From: Trachythela sp. YZ-2020
Taxonomy: Eukaryota > Cnidaria > Anthozoa > Malacalcyonacea > Clavulariidae
Direction: 5' to 3'
Length of the DNA: 64,000 nucleotides
NCBI GenBank assembly: GCA_016169945.1
Contig: JADLSH010000110.1
Location: forward strand, 1,282,001 to 1,346,000
The position numbers were made by a program, and so were the translations under genes. Positions 1-9,487 of this stretch are shown piece by piece. Numbering within the stretch: position 1 is the stretch's first letter; each line of letters starts with the position of its first letter. The notes under the pieces were generated by a model. That model ran no database searches. It worked only from the letters and a program-made list of their open reading frames with translations, and was not told the origin of the DNA.

Positions 1-59
1 ACATGCTACGAAAACAGGGCAAAAATCTAATAAATGAAATTTTGTGTGGTAAACGATAG
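1..59 (+). CDS. GPCR array copy 0, 3' end only (cut by window edge)
   Basis: The last 19 codons of a class A GPCR of the same family as the full copies at 2036 and beyond. The window begins inside the codon before Met-Leu-Arg-Lys. The tail ends Asn-Glu-Ile-Leu-Cys-Gly-Lys-Arg-stop, which is the tail form of copies 4, 5 and 6, so this copy belongs to that subfamily. An AATAAA polyadenylation signal follows at 100-105. The array therefore continues to the left of the window. Confidence 0.9.
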   Translation, partial: MLRKQGKNLINEILCGKR

Positions 60-2035
60 ATATTTAAGGGAAAAAAGTCTTAAAGCTATTTGAATCCTTA
101 ATAAAAGTGGAAGATTATTAATCCATTCCTTAAGAAACATATACTGTGATGTTTGATGTTGTAGTATCATGAAACGAAGTGGCTATTCATACTGGAGCTA
201 TTGTTCTGAGGGTTGCTTGTGCGCAAAAACTTTAGAGTCTCCATAGACATACATTTGGTCGATGCTTAAATCTTTCATATTTGCTCGGTAGAAATACCGT
301 CGCGGGAAGAACACGCGGACATATATGTAAACAACGCGTGGCGTGATGCTTTCGATTTTTAGGCAAAGTTTCATGGAAACTTTTAGAGAATTGTTTTAGA
401 GAGTACAAATATACAGTATGTATAAAAGTCGAACCAGTGGTGTAGATGAGGGGAGAGAGGAGGCGTTGGGGAGAGCCCTAGTTATGAATTTAGTTCTACA
501 GCACTGGGTCAAACAAATTGTTGTATTTAGAGTGAGTGTGTATTTTAATTTGGTGGTTTTAGTTTGGTTTTAGAATGCGCTAAGATTGAGAATTTAGAAT
601 AGTTAGAAGTGTAATGTATATAGGATAAAATAGATTGAATTGACGATTGCTCAAATAAACGAAAATTAAAAAACGAAATAATATCCCTGTTTAATGAACC
701 AGCGACGCATATGTCGTGGTGTACGAATGGCATTTGTTCGAAATGTCGAGAGAGTTTTTCCTCTTTTAGGTTGAGCGGCTGTCGGTTACGACAATGTAAC
801 ATCAATTTACAGATGTTACGTGGTGTTTGTGTTATGTATCACACCTAACGGATCCATGACAAAAATTCACATCACAAAACTTCGACAAAAATCCATCGCC
901 AAAAACCGCAACGACAATATCCAAGACAAAACCTCAAAATTACTGAAATAGACAAAACACCCACATTTCTGTTTATGAATTTTTCAAAATATATTTATCA
1001 GGACAAACTTTTAACTAAACAGTACTTCTACCTTTTCTTTAGAAATTATATTGTTTTAAAAAGTAAAGAAAAGTATTATCAAAAGCTACTGTTCATGGGA
1101 CTATCAATACATAGGGTATAGTATAGAAATATAATTGCATCAAGTTGAAATGTTCATAAGATAATTTAAAATTAACTATTACCACGACGCGGCTATCAAC
1201 GACACTGTCTTAATTTACAGGCTAGAAATAAGCCACAGCAATTAATATACATTACAAAACCTTCCAAACGTTCAGTTAAAGTGATGCGGAGTTCTGCCCT
1301 ATACAGTCGACATTAATGAACACCTCTCAGGTCGCAATTAACTTTCGTATCACCGACACTGGAAATTTTTCAAAATCCTTACTTTGGAAATAGTATAAGG
1401 ATCCTAGTTGGACCCTATATGCCATTTCCATACTGTGCCTTTGCATATAGTACGGAATAGTACGCATACAATAAACTCAATTAAGGTTATCCGAAGCAAA
1501 ACGAAAAGGTCGAATACGAGCGCGAAAGGCTTGCTTTGGGAATCGCGGAACAAAAATTAATGGTACAAAATTAGATGTCAAACCTTAACTATTATTGAAA
1601 TTGGTTCAGAAACCCCAAGAGATAAAACTGCTGTGTGTCAATTTTTGTATAAATTTACCATAAGATCCAGCAAGAACGTTTCGCGCTTCAGGACAACTAT
1701 ATATTAAAGCTGTATAGTATGTATGATGATTTTCGCTATTTTTTCCAGTGCCACGAAAATGCAGGTGTTTGGCTACAATTTTACCAATAATGAACAAAAA
1801 TCGTTGGTCAATTGTTTATACTGAACTTTAAAACCTAATTATAATGCATATTTAAGAAATCATTCTTTACGAGTGACGTCTGCTACACTTTAAATATAAT
1901 TTACAACATTAAAAATGAAAAAACGATTAATTGACGCGTTTGCTTTTTGATATACATCACTGCCAACACCCTAGTTCGACTAAAAGGCGATCATTGTAGA
2001 CTTAACTATAGTCAGGCTTTGCGGATGACTAAAAA
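60..2035 (+). repeat. Array spacer: 3' flank of copy 0 and promoter of copy 1
   Basis: No gene. It starts with the 3' UTR (AATAAA at 100). Next come a GC-rich patch near 450-480, the GACAAAA minisatellite near 855-960, a hairpin-forming GTAACATC/GATGTTAC pair near 800-825, and an upstream module whose last 280 bases match the promoter module of all other copies. The alpha module with the hAT-like insertion is absent here. The sequence carries many small indels compared with the other spacers, so it is one of the more diverged spacers. Confidence 0.7.
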
Positions 2036-3031
2036 ATGAACACGACATATACATCAGCAGCAAGTAATAAGTTTATCAAAACATGTTACGTCCTGGACGA
2101 CGAAGCCGAGGTAATCACGAGATTCCCTACAGGCGAAAGCATCCTTATTCATATCTTGGCTCTGATTTTTGCAATTATGTTAACTTTTACAACAATTTTT
2201 TTAAACGGCGTTACCGTTATCACAATATGGCGTTCGGACACACTGAAGCAAAAGACATCCAATTTCGCCATATTACTACTATCAGTCGTTGATCTGGCAG
2301 TCGGAGTATTCATTATGCCTTTGATTGCTTTTCGTTTGGTAAACGAGGCCGCAGGCGAAACAAATTGCGTCATTGTATACTTTGTCAAGAAATGCGCGCT
2401 CCTCGTGTTCTCTTACACACAAACAACTGTGTCCGTTATGAACTTTGATAGATACATGGGTGTCGTGCACACGTTTGTTCACCGACGTTTCGTTACAAAC
2501 GCAAGAATGTTGGCGTACGTAGTATCTGTGTGTAGCATACAAACAGTACTTTATGGTTTCAGCATAACTCACAACGAAATAATACGTCCTATTGTGATAA
2601 CTACGACAATCATCTTCACATTAACCACAGTTTTCATGTATTTGAAGATTTATTTGAAAATTCGCGAGAGGAGAATTACACCAGTGGAAGAAATATCTGA
2701 AAATGAAAATAACGGTGTTTCACGAAGCGGTGTGTCGAAAAAGGCCTCAGAGAAACGTAGCAGGAAAGCTAGATTTTTAAAAGAACTCAAAGTGGCTAAA
2801 ACCTGTTTTCTAATCGTAATATGTTGCCTTGTTTGTTCGGTTCCAGCAACACTTTCGTTTGGGCCGTTAAACTTGAAGTCGAGTGTCAAAGCAGTTGCGA
2901 TGAAAACTTGGTTCGGTCTTCTCGCCATGTCAAATTCGACCTTAAACTCTGTAATATACTTTTGGATGAACGACATGCTACGAAAACAGGGCAAAAATCT
3001 AATAAAAGGAATTTTGTGTGGTAAACGATAG
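2036..3031 (+). CDS. Class A orphan GPCR, array copy 1
   Basis: A complete 331-residue seven-transmembrane receptor in one exon. Visible landmarks are an N-glycosylation site at Asn2; TM1 about 35-64 with the LNG motif (Asn57); TM2 about 76-97 with Asp86; TM3 ending in DRY at 138-140; TM4 about 158-175; TM5 about 186-207; a long basic third intracellular loop about 208-252 with KKAS and KRSR patches; TM6 about 253-275 with CSVP at 267-270 in place of CWxP; and TM7 ending NSVIY at 304-308 in place of NPxxY. The usual ECL2 cysteine and TM4 tryptophan are absent. Single-exon, tandem, lineage-specific receptors like this are often chemosensory in cnidarians, but ligand and role are unknown. The start was chosen by conservation in all copies. 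AATAAA follows at 3074-3079. This copy is of the PATLSF/SSVKAVAMK subfamily (with copies 2 and 3) and ends Ile-Lys-Gly-Ile-Leu. Confidence 0.93.
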   Translation: MNTTYTSAASNKFIKTCYVLDDEAEVITRFPTGESILIHILALIFAIMLTFTTIFLNGVTVITIWRSDTLKQKTSNFAILLLSVVDLAVGVFIMPLIAFRLVNEAAGETNCVIVYFVKKCALLVFSYTQTTVSVMNFDRYMGVVHTFVHRRFVTNARMLAYVVSVCSIQTVLYGFSITHNEIIRPIVITTTIIFTLTTVFMYLKIYLKIRERRITPVEEISENENNGVSRSGVSKKASEKRSRKARFLKELKVAKTCFLIVICCLVCSVPATLSFGPLNLKSSVKAVAMKTWFGLLAMSNSTLNSVIYFWMNDMLRKQGKNLIKGILCGKR

Positions 3032-5028
3032 ATATTTTAAGGGAAAAAATTCTTAAAATCTATTTGATTCCTTAATAAAAAGTGGAAGATTATTCCATTC
3101 CTTAAGAAACATATATTGTGATGTTTGATGTTGTAGTACCTTCATGAAACGAAGTGGCTATTCATATACTGGAGCTGTACGCGGATTTTTATTATCCTAT
3201 CTTTGTTAAGATACACCTAGCGATTCTTTTGCTTCTGAGGGTTGCTTATGCGCAAAAAACTTTAGACTCTCCATAGACATACATTTGGTCGATACTTAAA
3301 TCTTTCATACTTGCTCGGTAGAAATACCGTCGCGGGAAGAACACGCGGGACATATGTAAACAACGCGTGGCGTGATGCTTTCGATTTTTAGTGCAAAGTT
3401 TCCATGGAAACTTTTAGAGAATTGTTTTAGAGTACAAATATACAGTATGTACAGGTCGAACCAGTGGTGTAGATGAGGGGAGAGAGGGAGGCGTTAGGGA
3501 GTCCTCCAAGCTGGGGCCCCTTCTTTTTTTTGCAAGAATGCTTGAAAATATATAATTTTCCCATAGTTTTCATTCTCCAAGCATCACTTATGACTATTTC
3601 AGGCATGAATATAGTAAAGAAATGTTATCATGGGATTGGGCGGTTACTTATGACGTTACTAATCCATGGGAATGTCAATGTAGAGGAGATTTCCCTCTGT
3701 AGTTATGAATTTAGTTCTACAGCACTGGGTCAAACAAATTGTTGTATTTAGAGTGAGTGTGTATTTTAATTTGGTGGTTTTTAGTTTGGTTTTAGAATGC
3801 GCTAAGATTGAGATTGTGAATTTAGAATCGTTAGAAGTGTAATGTATATAGGATAAAATAGATTGAATTGACGATTGCTCAAATAAACGAAAATTGAAAA
3901 ACGAAATAATATCCCTGTTTAATGAACCAGCGACGTATATAATCGTGGTGTACGAATGGCATTTGTTCGAAATGTCGAGGAGAGTTTTTCCTCTTTTAGG
4001 TTGAGCGGCTGTCGTTACGACAATGTAACATCAATTTACAGATGTTACGTGGTGTTTGTGTTATGTTCACACTAACGGATCCATGACAAAAATTCCACAT
4101 GACAAAAACCTCGCCGACAAAAACCCCATCGACAAAACCGCAACGACAATATCCCCGGCGACAAAACCCCAAAATTACTGAAATAGGACAAAACACCTAC
4201 ATTTCTGTTTATGAATTTTTCAAAATATATTTATCAGGACAAACTTTTAACTAAACAGTACTTCTACCTTTTCATTACAAATTATATTGTTTTAAAAAGT
4301 AAAGAAAAGTATTATCAACAGCTACTGTTCATGGGACTATCAATACATAGGGTATAGTATAGAAATATAATTGCATCAAGTTAAGAAATGTTCATAAGAT
4401 AATTTAAAATTAACTATTACCTACGACGCGGCTACTTCAACGACACCGTCTTAATTTACAGGCTAGAAATAAGCCACAGCAATTTAATATACATTACAAA
4501 ACCTTCCAAACGTTCAGTTAAAGTGATGCGGAGTCTGCCCCATACAGTCGACATTAATGACCACCTCTCAGGTCTCAATTAACTTTCGTATCACCGACAC
4601 TGGAAATTTTTTTCAAAATCCTTACTTTGGAAATAGTATAAGGATCCTAGTTGGACCCTATATGCCATTTCCATACTGTACCTTTGGATATAGTACGGAA
4701 TAGTACGCATACAATAAACTCAATTAAGGTTATGCCGAAGCAAAACGAAAAGGTCGAATACGAGCGCGAAAGGCTTGTGGAACAAAATTAATGGTACAAA
4801 AATTAGATGTCAAACCTTAACTATTATTGGAAATTGGTTCAGAAACCCCAAGAGATAAAACTGGGTTGGTGTGTCAATTTTTGGCCAATAAATTTACCGC
4901 AAGATCCCAGCAAGCGTTTCGCGCTCGTATTTGTACCTTTCGCTTTGTTTCGGAAGAACTATAATTGCATTAGCTGTATAGTATGTATAGTATCGATTTC
5001 GTTATTTTTTTCCAGTGCCACAGGCCAT
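3032..5028 (+). repeat. Array spacer: 3' flank of copy 1
   Basis: No gene. It holds the AATAAA (3074) and then the common flank. An extra segment of about 210 bases at 3490-3700 is missing from the copy 0 flank; a shorter form recurs at 16,850-16,975 and includes the tract GGGGCCCCTTC followed by T8. The GACAAAA minisatellite is at 4081-4190. The stretch at 4800-5028 leads into the alpha module. Confidence 0.7.
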
Positions 5029-5262
5029 GCAGGTGTTTGGCTAAAATTTATTAGCACCTAATGAACTAAAATCGTGGGTCAATTGTTCATATTGAACTTT
5101 GAAACCTTATTATAATGTATATAATAAATGGAGCAAACAAAGAAAGAAATCCTGTGCATTCTTTACGAGTGACGTCTGCATCATGCTACACTTTAAAGTG
5201 ATAAATAATTTACAACATGCATTACAAATGAAAACGATTAATTGACGCGTTTGCTTTTTGAT

Positions 5263-5646
5263 CAGGGCTCGCAAAATTTTAAAAAAGTGACTGCCCTTGG
5301 GCAGGTCACACCAAAAATTTGGTTGCCCAAAGCTATTTCTGGCTTGCCCACCTCAATTAAGTGAAAAATGAACCGCAACAATGTATGTCGACCTGGAAGC
5401 CGCGGCTATGTTTTATCTCGGGAGTTGTGTGGTGAATTAAACTTACCCCTCGCGATTAACACACGCGCTCACTGAAAGGGCGTACGGGGAGATTTATTTT
5501 ATTTCCCATCAATTAAACCCTTTGATATTAACAATTTTTTTGTTCAATTTCTGGTTGCCCGTAGGGACATAAGTCAAGAAATTTTGGTTGCCCGACAGAA
5601 ATTTTAGCTGCCCCAGGACGTCGGGCAGGCGATTTTGCGAGCTCTG
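5263..5646. mobile_element. hAT-like MITE in alpha module (copy A)
   Basis: A 384-bp insertion with terminal inverted repeats CAGGGCTCGCAAAAT and ATTTTGCGAGCTCTG. It is flanked on both sides by the 8-bp direct repeat TTTTTGAT (5255-5262 and 5647-5654). An 8-bp target duplication and CAG-type termini fit the hAT superfamily. There is no transposase. The interior repeats TTGCCC-type motifs. The uninterrupted target (CTTTTTGATAT) is still present in every beta promoter module, so the insertion hit a GPCR promoter copy and was then amplified with the array. Confidence 0.85.
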
Positions 5647-5878
5647 TTTTTGATATTTCTGCCAACAGCCTACATGACGACGATTGCGATCAGAACAACA
5701 TAATATATATTTTGTTGTCGAAATAATTAAAGCAGTGGACAAATTCAGAATTGTAATTTTTTGTAAATTTGTGCTGTGTATATTTGTTATATGTTATAAT
5801 TATTGTTCTATTGTATTATATACTGTTTAGACAATCTATTTCGTATAAATATTAATAATTTATTATATAGATACTGAG

Positions 5879-5908
5879 ATTTCTTCACTGAATTAGCAGT
5901 GAAGAAAT
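5879..5908. other. Conserved 12-bp hairpin in alpha module
   Basis: ATTTCTTCACTG and CAGTGAAGAAAT form a perfect 12-bp stem around the loop AATTAG. It is kept unchanged in all alpha modules (also 7552-7581, 13298-13327, 24174-24203, 25837-25866). It could be a remnant of a palindromic element; a function is not shown. Confidence 0.6.
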
Positions 5909-6522
5909 ATCACTTTAAGGTTTAGCCAATAGGAAACGCGAACGATATTTTTTCACCGTGTGAACCAACATCGCTCCGACTTTAGGGCAGCTTCGAACGA
6001 CATTTAAAAAGAAAAACTGTATATCCTCAAGGCAGCTTATAAAATGTCTGGAAATTACTGAAAAAGCAAGGAATAATTACGAAAATAAGGCGAACGCATC
6101 GGTATCAGTAACGTACGAGTCATAAAGAAATACAAACAATGCATGTATGTATGATATAATATTTTGAGTATAATTTGTTTACTTGAAAACTGTGTTTGTG
6201 TTTTTAATAATGAATTTGGCAAGTGAGCGCGCGGGGAGTGGCGGGAAGATAATTCTTCATAATATCATATCGATATACAAATGATTATCATTATGTCACA
6301 TTGCTTACTAAAAAAATTATAATTTCTCCTCCCATATACCTACTAACTCTGCACTTTTAGGTCCTTACTTGACCCCTAGGAAGAAAGTTTAGAACTGATA
6401 GAGCTATCTAGTAAAAAAGTTGTTTAAAGTTTCATTAAACAGCCACATGCAAATGCAAACTTTAGTGTAAATCTGTAGGTGGGACGAACTGTCGAGGAAG
6501 TGGCTAGAAAGGCAATTAGAAT

Positions 6523-6797
6523 GCAGGTGTTTGGCTACAATTTTACCACTAATGAACAAAAATCGTTGGTCAATTGTTCATACTGAACTTTAAAACCTAA
6601 TTATAATGCATATTTAAGAAATCATTCTTTACGAGTGACGTCTGCTACACTTTAAATATAATTTACAACATTAAAAATGAAAAAACGATTAATTGACGCG
6701 TTTGCTTTTTGATATGCATCACTGCCAACACCCTAGTTCGACTAAAAGGCGATCATTGTAGACTTAACTATAGTCAGGCTTTGCGGATGACTAAAAA
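6523..6797 (+). promoter_or_regulatory. Beta promoter module preceding GPCR stub 1
   Basis: About 275 bases homologous to the region before every GPCR start: GCAGGTGTTTGGCT, then GATTAATTGACGCG, CACTGCCAACACC and TATAGTCAGG, then the upstream ORF ATGACTAAAAAATGA. Here it drives only a truncated receptor start. Confidence 0.6.
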
Positions 6798-6855
6798 ATG
6801 AACACGACAAATACATCAGCAGCAAGTAATAAGTTTTTCAAACCATGTTACGTCC
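6798..6855 (+). pseudogene. GPCR 5' stub 1 (about 19 codons)
   Basis: The ATG and first 19 codons of the receptor family are present up to Cys-Tyr-Val. The sequence then switches abruptly, after CATGTTACGTCC, into an alpha module (GCTACACTTTAAAGTG). An identical junction occurs at 25155, so one illegitimate recombination event was later copied. It has Phe at the IKT/FKT position, as copy 3 does. Confidence 0.85.
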
Positions 6856-8200
6856 ACGCTACACTTTAAAGTGATAAATAATTTACAACATGCATTACAA
6901 ATGAAAACGATTAATTGACGCGTTTGCTTTTTGATCAAGGCTCGCAAAATTTTAAAAAAGTGACTGCCCTTGGGCAGGTCACACCAAAAATTTGGTTGCC
7001 CAAAGCTATTTCTGGCTTGCCCACCTCAATTAAGTGAAAAATGAACCGCAACAATGTATGTCGACCTGGAAGCCACGGTTATGTTTTATCTCGGGAGTTG
7101 TGTGGTGAATTAAACTTACCCCTCGCGATTAACACACGCGCTCACTGAAAGGGCGTACGGGGAGATTTATTTTATTTCCCATCAATTAAACCCATTGATA
7201 TTAACAAATTCTTTGTTCAATTTCTGGTTGCTAGTAGGGACATAAGTCAAGAAATTTTGGTTGCCCGACAGAAATTTTAGCTGCCCCAGGACGTCGGGCA
7301 GGCGATTTTGCGAGCTCTGTTTTTGATATTTCTGCCAACAGCCTACATGACGACGATTGCGATCAGAACAACATAATATATATTTTGTTGTCGAAATAAT
7401 TAAAGCAGTGGACAAATTCAGAATTGTAATTTTTTGTAAATTTGTGCTGTGTATATTTGTTATATGTTATAATTATTGTTCTATTGTATTATATACTGTT
7501 TAGACAATCTATTTCGTATAAATATTAATAATTTATTATATAGATACTGAGATTTCTTCACTGAATTAGCAGTGAAGAAATATCGTTCTGTTTTAAGGTT
7601 TAGCCAATAGGAAACGCGAACGATATTTTTTCACCGTGTGAACCAACATCGCTCCGACTTTAGGCCAGCTTCGAACGACATTTAAAAAGAAAAACTGTAT
7701 ATCCTCAAGGCAGCTTATAAAATGTCTGGAAATTACTGAAAAAGCAAGGAATAATTACGAAAATAAGGCGAACGCATCGGTATCAGTAACGTACGAGTCA
7801 TAAAGAAATACAAACAATGTATGTATGTATGATATAATATTTTGAGTATAATTTGTTTACTTGAAAACTGTGTTTGTGTTTTTAATAATGAATTTGGCAA
7901 GTGAGCGCGCGGGGAGTGGCGGGAAGATAATTCTTCATAATATCATATCGATATACAAATGATTATCATTATGTCACATTGCTTACTAAAAAAATTATAA
8001 TTTCTCCTCCCATATACCTACTAACTCTGCACTTTTAGGTCCTTACTTGACCCCTAGGAAGAAAGTTTAGAACTGATAGAGCTATCTAGTAAAAAAGTTG
8101 TTTAAAGTTTAATTAAACAGCCATATGCAAATGCAAACTTCAGTGTAAATCTGTAGGTGGGACGAACTGTCGAGGAAGTGGCTAGAAAGGCAATTAGAAT
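6856..8200 (+). repeat. Alpha upstream module, copy 2 (5' shortened)
   Basis: Same module as at 5029 but starting at the stub junction, so the first part is missing. Period to the preceding module is about 1,673 bp. It holds the hAT-like element (6936-7319) and the hairpin at 7552-7581. Confidence 0.65.
6936..7319. mobile_element. hAT-like MITE in alpha module (copy B)
   Basis: Same element as at 5263, with the same TTTTTGAT flanks. The left terminus has one change (CAAGGCTCGC). The flanking sequence is shared too, so this is a copy by array duplication rather than a new insertion. Confidence 0.82.
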
Positions 8201-8491
8201 GCAGGTGTTTGGCTACAATTTTACCACTAATGAACAAAAATCGTTGGTCAATTGTTCATACTGAACTTTAAAACCTAATTATAATGCATATTAAATGGAG
8301 CAAACAAAGAAAGAAATCATTATTTACGAGTGACGTCTGCTACACTTTAAATATAATTTACAACATTAAAAATGAAAAAACGATTAATTGACGCGTTTGC
8401 TTTTTGATATACATCACTGCCAACACCTAGTTCGATTAAAAGGCGATCATTGTAGACTTAACTATAGTCAGGCTTTGCGGATGACTAAAAA
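8201..8491 (+). promoter_or_regulatory. Beta promoter module of GPCR copy 2
   Basis: Conserved module up to the start codon, including the upstream ORF ATG-ACT-AAA-AAA-TGA, whose stop overlaps the receptor ATG by ATGA. It carries the TTAAATGGAGCAAACAAAG variant, shared with copies 3, 5 and (with one change) 6. Confidence 0.6.
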
Positions 8492-9487
8492 ATGAACACG
8501 ACAAATACATCAGCAGCAAGTAATAAGTTTATCAAAACATGTTACGTCCTGGACCACCAAGCCGAGGTAATCACGAGATTCCCTACAGGCGAAAGCATCC
8601 TTATTCATATCTTGGCTCTGATTTTTGTAATTATGTTAACTTTTACAACAATTTTTCTAAACGGCGTTACCGTTATCACAATATGGCGTTCGGACACACT
8701 GAAGCAAAAGACATCCAATTTCGCCATATTACTACTATCAGTCGTTGATCTGGCAGTCGGAGTATTCATTATGCCTTTGATTGCTTTTCGTTTGGCAAAC
8801 GAGGCCGCAGGCGAAACAAATTGCGCTATTGTATACCTTGTCAAGAAATGCGCGTTCCTCGTGTTCGCTTACACACAAACAACTTTGTCCGTTATGAACT
8901 TTGATAGATACATGGGTGTCGTGCACACGTTTGTTCACCGACGTTTCGTTACAAACGCAAGAATGTTGGCGTACGTAGTCTCTGTGTGTAGCATACAAAC
9001 AGTACTTTATGGTTTCAGCATAACTCACAACGAAATAATACGTCCTATTATGATAACTACGACAATCATCTTCACATTAACCACAGTTTTCATGTATTTG
9101 AAGATTTATTTGAAAATTCGCGAGAGGAGAATTACACCAGTGGAAGAAATATCTGAAAATGAAAATAACGGTGTTTCACGAAGCGGTGTGTCGAAAAAGG
9201 CCTCAGAGAAACGTAGCAGGAAAGCTAGATTTTTAAAAGAACTCAAAGTGGCTAAAACCTGTTTTCTAATCGTAATTTGTTGCCTTGTTTGTTCGGTTCC
9301 AGCAACACTTTCGTTTGGGCCGTTAAACTTGAAGTCGAGTGTCAAAGCAGTTGCGATGAAAACTTGGTTCGGTCTTCTCGCCATGTCAAATTCGACCTTA
9401 AACTCTGTAATATACTTTTGGATGAACGACATGCTACGAAAACAGGGCAAAAATCTAATAAATGGAATTTTGTGTGGTAAACGATAG
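8492..9487 (+). CDS. Class A orphan GPCR, array copy 2
   Basis: A complete 331-residue receptor with the same landmarks as copy 1 (Asp86, DRY 138-140, CSVP 267-270, NSVIY 304-308). It belongs to the PATLSF/SSVKAVAMK subfamily in its second half. In TM3 it reads CAIVYLVKKCAFLVFAYTQ, which is closer to copies 4-6, so it is a mosaic. Its N-terminus differs at residues 21-23 (Asp-His-Gln instead of Asp-Asp-Glu). Its 3' flank is rearranged: after TTTTAAGGAAAAATCTTTAA the usual 3' UTR and its nearby AATAAA are missing; the missing block is found about 1.1 kb further on (10,587). Expression may therefore differ from the other copies. Confidence 0.92.
   Translation: MNTTNTSAASNKFIKTCYVLDHQAEVITRFPTGESILIHILALIFVIMLTFTTIFLNGVTVITIWRSDTLKQKTSNFAILLLSVVDLAVGVFIMPLIAFRLANEAAGETNCAIVYLVKKCAFLVFAYTQTTLSVMNFDRYMGVVHTFVHRRFVTNARMLAYVVSVCSIQTVLYGFSITHNEIIRPIMITTTIIFTLTTVFMYLKIYLKIRERRITPVEEISENENNGVSRSGVSKKASEKRSRKARFLKELKVAKTCFLIVICCLVCSVPATLSFGPLNLKSSVKAVAMKTWFGLLAMSNSTLNSVIYFWMNDMLRKQGKNLINGILCGKR

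Larger units (their letters stand above)
5029..6522 (+). repeat. Alpha upstream module, copy 1
   Basis: This 1.5-kb module begins like the GPCR promoter module (GCAGGTGTTTGGCT) but is not followed by a receptor. It contains the hAT-like insertion (5263-5646), a 12-bp hairpin (5879-5908), an (ATGT)n-type microsatellite near 6140, and a tail ending GAGGAAGTGGCTAGAAAGGC before the beta module. Related modules occur at 6856, 12448, 23328 and 25156, and a tail-only version at 16,975. It looks like an ancient promoter duplicate that lost its gene. Confidence 0.65.

Noticed and set aside
2149..2994. Antisense and out-of-frame open frames inside every receptor copy
   Set aside because: Shadows of the conserved receptor coding sequence; they recur exactly with it and lack their own conservation signal.
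5509..5742. 77-codon minus-strand open frame repeated at 7182, 12928, 23807 and 25482
   Set aside because: It overlaps the right half of the hAT-like MITE and its target flank. It recurs only because the module recurs, and it has no domain and no plausible start context.
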